From Persicaria tinctoria (taxonomy: Eukaryota > Streptophyta > Magnoliopsida > Caryophyllales > Polygonaceae), in contig JBANSL010000017.1 in the NCBI GenBank assembly GCA_037127255.1, positions 73,098,857-73,162,856 of the forward strand: a stretch of DNA of 64,000 nucleotides, in the 5' to 3' direction. A program made the position numbers and the translations under genes. The first letter of the stretch is position 1. Each line of letters starts with the position of its first letter. The notes below the pieces were generated by a model. The model worked only from the letters and a program-made list of their open reading frames with translations. It was not told the origin of the DNA and did not search any database. Of the stretch, positions 11,396-20,796 are shown piece by piece.

Positions 11396-11890
11396 ATGGG
11401 AGACTCAGTAGGCCCCACCAAGAAACGGCCACAGCACCTCTCCCCCGGCGGCGTCTCCTCCCCCAAGAAGGCGAGGACGCCAGATCTGGCTCCCGGCGCC
11501 GACGAGGAAGACGACGATTCGACGGAGGAGCTGACGAGGCTCCTGGAGGGGCCGGAGGTGGCCCCGTTCAAGGTGAGGTTCGTCCCCTACCCGTACACGT
11601 GGCAGTCGATCTACGAGTCGTGCTCGCCGGCGTCGTCGTCGTACATCACCATCAACGTCGGCAACGAGGAGTCGTGCGGCTCGTCGTTCTCCGACTCCGA
11701 CACGTCGATCATGGCCAGCGTCGACCTCCGCGGCCTCAACATTGCTGGCTGGGGCGGCGACGGAGGAAATCGAAACACCGACGGCGGCGCGTGGCGTGGT
11801 GACGGTAGAGTGGCGCGTGGCTGGGTTGCGGAGGACGCCGGCGATTGGGACGATCTTGATGAAGCGCTGGCTACTTTCATAGGGGGATGA
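11396..11890 (+). CDS. Small intronless gene, protein of unknown function (164 aa)
   Basis: An uninterrupted frame from an ATG in good context (AAAATGGGA) to TGA, with strongly GC-rich codon third positions typical of a real plant gene. Residues 1-40 are basic and proline-rich (TKKRPQHL, SPKKART: possible nuclear targeting), followed by an acidic ADEEDDDSTEEL segment. The centre, PFKVRFVPYPYTWQSIYE then SYITINVGNEESCGSSFSD and TSIMASVDLRG, looks like the conserved core. A glycine/tryptophan-rich region and an acidic C-terminus (WDDLDEALATFIGG) follow. No membrane segment or signal peptide. I do not recognise the family; a small nuclear regulator is only a guess. A longer overlapping frame from 11257 is its shadow. 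Confidence 0.8.
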   Translation: MGDSVGPTKKRPQHLSPGGVSSPKKARTPDLAPGADEEDDDSTEELTRLLEGPEVAPFKVRFVPYPYTWQSIYESCSPASSSYITINVGNEESCGSSFSDSDTSIMASVDLRGLNIAGWGGDGGNRNTDGGAWRGDGRVARGWVAEDAGDWDDLDEALATFIGG

Positions 11891-12376
11891 TTGATAGGTG
11901 TAATTAAAACCTCAAAATAGTTTATTTTTATTTTAGTTTTTATTTTTATTTTTATTCTGGGATTTGACTTAGGTAGTGTTTGGATGTTGGGTGAAGGGGA
12001 GCAAGGAATTATTTTAAAATCATTTAATCTAATTCCAACCCAACCCTAAACCAAACGCGAATTTATTCGATTTGGTCTAGGAGGGTTCATTTTGATGGTA
12101 GATCCATATTTCGGAAGGTCTATCGACGCGAGAAGGCGAAATCGGCATTGCAAGAAGCCAAGAACACTAAAGAAGTGGCATTTGGAGGTCCATTTTGAAG
12201 GCATTGTTTTGGGAGAAAATATGTAATGTCCATAGAACTATTGTCTACATTGTAAAGAGTAGAATAGGATGGGGAAATAGGAGAGTAATATCTATGGATA
12301 ATGTGTGTTTTGGGGATTTGGATGGAAGTGGGTTACTCTTTAACCCTACAATCTACATTAATAGGCTAATCCAGTA
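11891..12376. other. 3' UTR and intergenic DNA
   Basis: A T-rich ATTTTTATTTTT stretch at about 11920-11955 probably belongs to the 3' UTR of the preceding gene. No other feature supported. Confidence 0.5.
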
Positions 12377-12612
12377 CTCCCTCCGTTTCCAAATAAATGA
12401 CTTTTTACTATTTATGTACGTATTTTAAGGTGATAAAAATAATATTAAATATTAATTTTTTTAAATTTTTTTTTTGATAATCTCATACTTATTAATTTTA
12501 AGTATAGTATTATTTAAAAAATTATTTAAAATTTTAATATTTTATATAATTTTTACCCTCCTAGAAGTACGTGTTTGACTTGAAAAAGTCATTTATTTGG
12601 AAACGGAGGGAG
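12377..12612. mobile_element. Stowaway-type MITE (Tc1/mariner), 236 bp
   Basis: Perfect terminal inverted repeat starting CTCCCTCCGTTTCCAAATAA and closing as its complement GGAAACGGAGGGAG, flanked by TA on both sides (12375-12376, 12613-12614). The terminal sequence, size and TA duplication define Stowaway MITEs. Confidence 0.95.
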
Positions 12613-12917
12613 TACTAGTTTTCTTCTTTCTAGAAGGGTTGATGGCTGCCCCTAATCCCTAGATGCTGTTTTTGGCATTTCTAGTATTTAATCTAATTTT
12701 AGATTACTGTATAATTTAACTTAAAATTATATTTTAAAAATATAAAGCACGTAGATTAAATTTATATGAAATGTTGAGCTTTTAAAAAATACAATGGTTA
12801 ATGGACCATCAAACAAATACTCCGTAATAACCCAAATCCCAACATAATAGTACTATCTTTTACTAAAGATCACTTATCTAACTGGAAAAAGGCTACAGTA
12901 AAAATGATGGCACGGAC

Positions 12918-13379
12918 ATGAACAACGACCAACAGAAGAGCACTAAAGCAACTCCTAAAGCCCAACAACGACTAGCTAAGTGGTCCAAACCCAAAGCTCC
13001 ATGGTGCAAACTAAACTTCGACGGTGCTTTCGATAGCAACTATAGCCCTTATGGGTTTCTTATCTGTGATAATAAGGGCAGTGTACTTTTTGCCGAATCT
13101 GGAAGCTCCCCTTTTCCCTCCGTTGTTGGGTCTGAATGCTTCGGACTATGGAGGGGTGTTATTAAGGCAGTTGAACTGAACATCAAGCACCTCCGCATTG
13201 AACGCGATAATCTCAGCATTATCAAGAGCCTTAATTCGGGTGTTTCCTGCTCTAGGGAGATTGAAATGCTCATTTCTGATTCCCTTTGCGCCTTGAGCAA
13301 TTTTTCTGAATATGTGATCGCTCACATCTATAGGGATGACAATCGTGCGGCCGACCGACCGTCTATCTCACCTTGGTAG
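12918..13379 (+). pseudogene. RNase H-like (RVT_3) fragment of a LINE
   Basis: Open frame with WSKPKAPWCKLNFDGAFDS, then GFLICDNKGSVLFAE, SECFGLWRGVIKAVEL, HLRIERDNLSIIKSLN and HIYRDDNRAAD: the RNase H-like domain found at the end of plant LINE ORF2. It lacks reverse transcriptase and ends in ADRPSISPW, where the usual downstream residues are lost. Host genes with this lone domain exist, but the abrupt ends suggest a retrotransposon relic. Immediately downstream, CGATTTCTCCGRCACTTTxGT is tandemly repeated (about 13379-13430). Confidence 0.7.
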
Positions 13380-13659
13380 CGATTTCTCCGGCACTTTTGT
13401 CCCTTGGTATCGATTTCTCCGACACTTTAGTTAGAAATAAATATTCTTAACGTTTCCCTATAAATTGTCTTAATATTCCCAGTAAAATCTAAATTGAAAA
13501 TCTTCCTATACAATGATTAAAGGCTAAAATAACATTTTCTTTTATTATCTCAATTTTATTCAGCATTGTTCTTTATTTATGTTTTTTTTCTTTTGGTAAT
13601 TTGACTATTTTCATGACAATTTCTTCATATATCATTGTTCTAGTCTCTCAATTTACTTA

Positions 13660-13904
13660 GATCATCTCCAACTTATTTTCTAAAATGAAGAAACAAAATA
13701 CATATTTTTTAAATTATTTTTGTTTTAACTCCAACAGGTTCACTATTTTGAAGATTTAGAGAATCATTTAGTTTGGAAAATGCCGCAGAAAAATCAGAGA
13801 ATTTTGAAGAATGTGATATAAATCTACTGGATTACAAAATAACTTAAAATTCTTAAAAAAAAACTCCAAAATCCCCCAAAATAAGGAGATGGTTGGAGAT
13901 GCTC
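13660..13904. mobile_element. Tourist/Harbinger-type MITE, 245 bp
   Basis: Inverted ends GATCATCTCCAAC (left) and GTTGGAGATGCTC (right) with a TTA duplication on each side (13657-13659, 13905-13907). The terminal motif and trinucleotide duplication fit PIF/Harbinger MITEs. Confidence 0.9.
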
Positions 13905-13907
13905 TTA

Positions 13908-14474
13908 AACTCCATAGTCATTTGTTGCAATTTCCTAAACACAAAGAAATACTGTATTCATAAAAATAATCAAAGATAACCAAACGAATGGGCATCAACA
14001 TCACCATCACATCCCTAGGGCACCCTATAGATGCCATTGAAGGGTTGAGAGGAAGTGGCAGCTTGCCCAAATGGCATTATCTGTAGGTGGGTGGGCGAGT
14101 ATGAAGTTTGATATGGGCAGAGTAAGTGGCAGTGATCAGAGAGGGCTACAGAAATGCAAAACTGCAAAGGGCAGGAGTTGGTTTGCAGCTTTTGGGGATG
14201 TGTTTTTTGGCTTTTTTAGTGGAAACTCAGAGGGAGTTGGGTTGGGTCTAATGGTCTATGGCTGGCTCTCTGTTTAATCTGTAGTCTGTACCGTCCACCT
14301 TATGGTTCAGATTCTGCCATTTTTGTGAAAAAGGACAGCTGCTTGGGTTTTATTAGGCAGCCAGTAGGGTAGCACTATTTGTTCATTTCCACATTTTTGT
14401 TGCCCTTTTCCAAATTTTCAATGTTCCTAAAGTGTAATTTAATGATCAATTGGTTGGGGCGATGGAGCTTTCAA
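13908..14474. other. Intergenic DNA left of the tandem duplication
   Basis: A 68-codon frame at 14071-14277 has no recognisable motif. Nothing else supported. Confidence 0.5.
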
Positions 14475-14517
14475 AATATCACCATCTTGTTTAAAATAAG
14501 ATGAAATAAAAACGTTT

Positions 14518-14611
14518 GGAAATTCCAAGGAAAGGGGCGGAGACAGGATCGATTTCGGAACCTCTTTCCCACTCCCTTAGCTCCTCATCACTGGACCACC
14601 CCGACTGGGGC
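14518..14611 (-). mobile_element. Truncated tRNA-derived SINE, same family as 62522-62673
   Basis: On the minus strand it begins AGTCGGGGTGG with an A-box-like TGGTCCAGTGA and ends near CGCCCCTTTCC, matching the 5' half of the SINE at 62.5 kb. Short CGTTT repeats flank it (14513-14517, 14612-14616). Unit 2 has the uninterrupted site (ATAAAAACGTTTTTTTTACT at about 26951), which shows that this is an insertion. Confidence 0.75.
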
Positions 14612-14640
14612 CGTTTTTGTACTACTTAGTTCTTTTGGTA

Positions 14641-14695
14641 AAAACATGTGACCAACGCCCACATTCTGATCAAAAAAAAAAAACATGTGACCAAC
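14641..14695. mobile_element. Micro-retroinsertion: LINE 3' tail with target duplication
   Basis: AAAACATGTGACCAAC occurs at 14641-14656 and 14680-14695. Between them lie 23 bases, GCCCACATTCTGATC plus a poly(A). Unit 2 has one copy of the target. The insert resembles the last bases of the LINE at 8.2-10.8 kb (GGCCCATC...TTCAAAA). Confidence 0.75.
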
Positions 14696-15489
14696 ACAGT
14701 ATCCAATTTAAATGTAAAGTGGTTAAATCTGATTCAATTGGATTAAGATAAAAATAAAAGATGTGACCTAGATCTAAATTTTATCCATAAAGATGTTTTA
14801 AGGTGTAACTATGTCCTATACCATTTTCGAGTGGATTTTATCTTTTTTTCTTGGGTTATTGGATTTATACTTTCAAATTTTTAAACCTCACTTTTTTTTC
14901 TCTTCAATTTAGTCCCTACTTTTAAAACATCATTAGAAATAATTGCAAAAAACCACCTAAAGTTTATTGTAAAAAAGCTTTCCATGAGCATTTGCAAATG
15001 GCTAGAGAAATCATCGTAGAGCTGACAAAATATGAATCGATCTGAAAAATTCAACACAAAACTTGATAGAAAATCATGAGGTTTTTGCTTGTTTTTTTTT
15101 AGCAGATGTAATCGTAAGTTTAGTAGTGCAAACTGTAATTGAATTGACTATACGCATATTCATCAAAATAATGTTGTGGTATCAATGTCAGATATATCCA
15201 GCATGGGAATGTTTAGTAGTGTAAAATGATTTCAAGATTCACCACCTATATACAAGCAGAAACCAGAGCAAATGTGGTGATCAAATGATGTGTAAACCAT
15301 CCATAGTAAACTCACGAATTCAGGCCGTCTTAGCTGCACATACGACCCGAAAACAGGATGACCTTCTGCTTGGATACAAACCAGGCAGATAGAGGTTGTA
15401 ATCAGACATATCACATATGCTAAAAGTCTTGCAAGAAGCCCTCAAAGTTAGTTTGAAAATGGTTGCTAACACCGCCTTAGAGACCTCCG

Positions 15490-18400
15490 CTACTGCTGAT
15501 TGTCCTGTGATCCTTGTTCACAGACTTCGGCATGAGACTTGAACTCTTCAAGCTCTGCCAGCACCTCGTCTTGCGGCCTGTACAGCATGTCGGTTATCCT
15601 CCAGAGCTGCCATGGAGAGAGCATTAGTCTTGGGTTAGAATGTGAAATGATCTTAGAAGTACTTGTCTTTATTCACGAGCATGTCGAAGATAAAATAAAA
15701 GTTGAGACAAATGGGAAGGATACAGATGCATATACATTAGTTTTTTGACAAAAGAAATGAAGGAAAAGGATTGAAAGGCATCTAGCATCACTCTCCCCAT
15801 AACTATTTACATCAGCTTCACTCAAATCTAGCTTTGTGGATCCTGATTTATTCTTTATTTTTCGAGTTGATTGAATGGTGACACGGTGTGTATGTTAGCA
15901 AAGTGTATACAATAAATGTAGAGCAACATTATAAAATAATAAACACAAAAAAGAAAGATAAATGTAGAACATAATATGGCAAGTTTGATACCTGAAGAGT
16001 TCCACCTCCACCAATAGAGACATCATTAGAAACGCTAGCGATTGTCCAAGGATCAAAGGCGTTCCAGTGAAAGTCAAGAACTTTATCCCTGAATTTGACG
16101 GATATTGAGGTCAAGGATCGGAGAGGAAAAGAACTTCTAGTCTGCTATATGATTCAGATATGTTGAGGTCAATAGAATCTTCATATCCTAACCTGTGCCC
16201 AGTATGTTTGAAAAATAAGCCGTCTGCGGCGTTTTTGTTATACTCTTCCTTTTGACCCACCTAGAAAATTTAGCAAGAAATGTTAAATCTTGAAAAACAA
16301 AGCATCATACAAGGAAAGGAGGTTACTGAAAATCAGCTGCTAAATGCCTTGTATCTCTCTGACTCTCTCCATGCCAGTATAAATAAATACTACTATATGA
16401 ACAAAATATTTCACTTTAGATCTCCTTTGATTATTATCATACCGTGGCATAGTTCCAAATGTTTATGATACCATCCTCTGCGGCACTTCCAAAGACGGTT
16501 GGATTGTCAGGGCACCACTGTAATATGAGGAAATGGTCAGTACTCAGAACCATGTATTGCAAGAATGTAAGAACAGGATATTTCAGATTTCAGAAGACTT
16601 GCAAGTATTCAAATACCTGTACACAGAGAACAGCCTTTTTGTGATCCTCAAATTTGTGAACAGGTAAACCCACTCCACCAGAGGTGAGATTCCGGCGGTC
16701 AAACATTCGAACTGAATTGTCAGCTGATCTGACGAACATTATGCAAGAATAACAAGAAGTTCAAGTCTGATTTCAAAAAAAAAAACAAAAAAAACAAGAA
16801 GTTCAAGTCTCCTGAATTCTGAAGGATTTTAGGAGGATATGCAAACCAGAGCAAGAACTTGAGGTAGCCCAGTAATAGAATAAACCTTACAAAATGTTAA
16901 TGGGTTCACCAGAACGTACCCTGTCAGGATGTAGTTCTCATTAAAGGAGTTCCAATCAACGCAGTGAATATCATCATCATGAGCCTTTAGTACCTAACCA
17001 TAGGAAATTTTGTTTTAGTGATCGAGTAGTGAGTAATGACTATCAAATTAGAAAGTGAGAGGATGCGTTATTTTTCACCTTTACAGCTGGGCTAGTTCCC
17101 GTTCTTGCATCCCACAATATAAGGCAAGAATCGTCTCCAACACTACAGAACTCCTGTGAACTTCAGTAAATTTACAAAAGAGTCAAAGTTAACAAAATGA
17201 AAACAGAAATTATAAAAATCTTAGGATGGTAGATTTGGGAACTCAATGTAACAATTCAAACAGTAAATCAAGGATAAGGCTCTACTTTCTAGCAATCATC
17301 CCAATGTAATAGAAACAGGATTACCATTTTGGGCAGAACTGAACATCTTCAACTGTATTATCATGGCCTTGGAACATGCCCCGTGGACGAACATGAAATC
17401 CTCCTCCACTTTTTTTGGGCGGTGGCATGTTAGATGATGGAGGCTTGTTAGTCGATGGATCAGTGGTCATTGTTGATAAATGGTCCTGAATACTCCACAA
17501 AAGCACCAATTTATCTTCCCCTGCAAATTCAAGAGCTTGTTTGAGTGGAATGAAAAAGCTTCAAGGTAAAAAAGAATAAGGGCGATGGAACTCCAATTGT
17601 GACAGATCAAGAAGATGATATCAAAAACCAAGTGCGTAGCATTATATAGGAATTAATCTCCCGGTTGCAAGACAGGCAAAATTTCTAAGACTATATCTTT
17701 CCTACCTCCTGAAAGGACGTAAGGTTCTGTAGGACACATTGAAAGGGCATACTTGGCGTTTCTTTTGTGACCACTCAAAACCTGACAGAGGTACACTAAA
17801 TCCTTGAGCAGATGCGCGCTTTGTTTTTAATAATGCAGACATGAAAATGAAATGGAAGCACAAAGAGCACAAATTTCAGACACCGGAAAAATTGCATGCA
17901 AAAGATTATATGATACCACATCTGGACGGGACTCTACAGCTCCTTGCACAGAGTGACGGTCTGCTTGAGAATTTATGTCCCAAATGTAAACCTGAGGACA
18001 GGATAATCAGGCACTTTCATAACTTTCTACCATATAAAATCAACTGATGAGTATAAATATGTACATTTATCAACTACAAATAAATAAAAGGCGAAAGCAT
18101 ACATAAGGAGAATCAGTATGAGTGGCAACTATCTGGTTATGCTGTGGGAGTTCTCTAATTCTGCTGACCTGCGATCAACCATTAAACAACTATCAAAAGA
18201 ACTGTCCACTTCGCGAAAGAACAATAATGGCTATCTAGTAGGCAATCTTCAACCTTAACATCAAAACAAAAACAATTATCTCTTCACAGACAAATATGAA
18301 GTTATCATAAGCCTTTTTAGGCAATTTAACTCTGGAAAAAAGAAATCCAAGAAGAAGTTATCAATTAAAAAAAGGTCCTTTTGTAGTTGTAGAACAAACT

Positions 18401-20482
18401 AGGTTTATGTTGATAACAAAATGTATGCTGAAGAAATGCAGTTAAGAAATGGGCAAAATATATCAACACATGAAATGAACAAAGATTCCTGGCTAAGTGC
18501 CTGATAATATTAATGTCAACTGCTATAAATCTTAGAACATACTACAGATTAGCTATCATGAAGTGTAGTGACAGAAGCATTTCAACATAAGTCGGGCATA
18601 CCTCTCCAGGATGTACAATAGTCTTGTACTTGATCACAAAAGGTGAGCGTGAATCTACGTTGAACTAGGAAAAACAAAAGATAAGCATCAGCACAACCAA
18701 TCAACTAAGCTAGCTAGCAAGTGCAATGATGACTTGCAAAAAGACCACATGTTCTTCAAGTCTAGATCCCAACTTGAGATCACTAAGATAAATAATCGCA
18801 AAATCACACCGTTCTTTCTATATGAGGGAAAAATAAGTGATAACTGTTACCTAAACAGTAATTTAGACGAAATGTTATCAAAACATTGAGCAAAGAGAAC
18901 ACGAAGTAGCGGTTATACATGAATAACAAATAATACCTAAAACTACTCACAGTTCTTATTAAGATCTCAATCCAGAACCTATAAATCTAACGATCCGAAC
19001 ATCCACAAATGGCAGAACAATGTGGGATCTCATTAGAAGTAGGATCTTAGTATCAACACAGAATGATATTTTCTTCAATCCCTATCTTGTATACAATTCC
19101 AATGATTATACAAACAGTTCTTACATTTCCATAAAAATGGCTGGGTTGCATAACATTATTTTAACATGAAATAAATATATATACCTCAATCCCTATCTTG
19201 TACATAATATTTTACTTACGATATACAAATTTTTATTTATAGGCCTGGGGAACTGTTTTCAAGAGAAACACTAGTGCACATTTAGAAAAATGGCCATGGA
19301 AACAGTATATAAAATCACCTGACATATATTATCTGCATCTGCAACTCTTGGTTTCACAACTTCACAACTTGTTACCAAAAGAGTATTAGGATAGGAGCCA
19401 TCAGTCTGAAACAGAAACATGAGAAGACAAATACTTAACCGTTAGTTCCTCAATCTTGTCAAGCAAAGTAGAAATGTCAAGCAAAGTAGAAAAGAGAACA
19501 GGATAAATAAACTTTCAAAACTGTAACGATGTCATTAAAAATGCCACAAAGACTTTTATCTTTGAACTTGAGAACTAGTTTTGTGGGATTATACTTCATT
19601 TGCTTCTTGAAATCAGACTGAAAACTGTAACAATGCCATCAAGCATGCCATAATATCATCTGGGAACCAAATTGACATGGATGTAATAACAGAATGACTT
19701 TGATTTAGAATCTTTAGCTTTCAGACGCTAAGCGCTGAAGCATCAGCTATGCGAGTCTCATAATCTTTAGAGACATTGCCTGTTCAGAGATGTAGAGACG
19801 TTGACGATTAGTTTCAGTTCCAGTTTCCAGCAGCGGGCCCCACCTACAAACAGATTCAAACGAGAGGTTTCAAAACCCCCAAGATTCTTCGTCTATCATC
19901 AAGTTGCGATCGATCGAAGGAAATGAAAAAAACAGTGTAACGAAAACCTTCGGCGATCGTTCAGAATCATAAATAAGCTTAAATCATCAAGCGATTAAAC
20001 GGAATTGCTCTTGAAATCATCCATTCGCAATTTCGCATCCAGTGAGTAAACGAAATAGTTGCGATTTTCTACTTCTTCAAGATCAAGCAAAACGAACAGC
20101 CGAAGAAAGTGAAATCGGAACAGATTCGAGCTCCGGAGACATCTTTATCGAACGACATTCCACACTTGCTTACCAAGAAACACAATCTACAGTCTAGAGT
20201 ATCAAAACACCTCAAGAAAAACCCTAACAAAGCACGAAAGAAACCGGATCAGCGAGAGAGGAGGAGACGAGAGTACCTGCAAGAGAGAGAAGGCCAATCG
20301 AGGTTATGATTAGCGAGCCAGTCGTAGAGGAGAGGGACCAAATTTGTCTTCCACATCTCGTAGCTCTCGTCGGCCGACATCTCGCGTTGCTCGCTACCTC
20401 CGATCCCGGTGGTCGGCGTTGGCGAATCCGGTGGAGCTTCCTCCATCTTCGCCTTCCCTCGCTTCTTGTCGCTGGAAGCCAT
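15490..20482 (-). CDS. MSI4: FVE/MSI4-type WD40 histone-binding protein, copy 1 (15 exons, 485 aa)
   Basis: Exons, in order on the minus strand: 20482-20277, 19843-19780, 19405-19319, 18664-18602, 18168-18103, 17991-17917, 17781-17706, 17520-17325, 17160-17079, 16993-16920, 16728-16617, 16517-16443, 16260-16193, 16088-15992, 15606-15490. All phases join and total 1458 bases. A basic, proline-containing N-terminus leads into the histone-binding helix ESYEMWKTNLVPLLYDWLAN (about residues 39-58) and NLDWPSLSCRWGP. WD40 repeats follow with VYIWDINSQADRH, VLLWSIQDHL, CLILWDARTG, SVRMFDRRNL and IINIWNYAT. The family (RBBP4/7, MSI) binds H3-H4 in chromatin complexes; FVE/MSI4 acts with histone deacetylases and CUL4-DDB1 in flowering control. 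Some usually conserved positions differ (HKRNAKYALSMC, where relatives have a D-N-A-E-F-type motif), so it is a diverged member. The ATG at 20482 follows a TATA-like box by about 90 bases. Confidence 0.92.
16751..16810. mobile_element. Second micro-retroinsertion in an MSI4-like intron
   Basis: AACAAGAAGTTCAAGTCT at 16751-16768 is repeated at 16793-16810 around a 24-base insert, GATTTC plus an A-rich run. The copy 2 intron lacks this and some adjacent bases, so deletion there is an alternative. Confidence 0.55.
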
Positions 20483-20569
20483 GGAATTTCGAAACGGAGA
20501 AAAGAAAGGGAGGGAAAGGTGTCAACTTGGCTTTCACTATTCGAGCTTAAATGCGTGAGCGCGTGTCCC

Positions 20570-20577
20570 TATAAATA
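20570..20577 (-). promoter_or_regulatory. TATA-like box, MSI4-like copy 1
   Basis: TATTTATA on the minus strand, about 90 bases before the ATG. It is conserved at 33321-33328 in copy 2. The LINE target duplication starts 5 bases upstream of it. Confidence 0.55.
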
Positions 20578-20581
20578 CGAG

Positions 20582-20599
20582 TCAAGGATCTTCTACACC
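20582..20599. repeat. 18-bp target site duplication of the LINE, left copy
   Basis: TCAAGGATCTTCTACACC, identical to 26065-26082. The undisturbed site in unit 2 (about 33333-33350) reads the same except ATC to AAC. Confidence 0.95.
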
Positions 20600-20796
20600 T
20601 GAAAAGGTAAATAGATAGATGAGGTGTAGGACACCAATTTACAAAAGATGAGACCAAACACGGGGTCTCATAAAAAAGGGAACCGTATATCAAAAAGGCC
20701 CCTGTACCCACCAAAAAATCCTATCAACCCAAGCTCTCAACACAGCACTAAGCTCTCTAAACCAACCAAACTAACCAATCAATCTGAATCGACTAA

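Noticed and set aside
14071..14277. 68-codon frame
   Set aside because: No motif, no splice partners, composition like the surrounding DNA.
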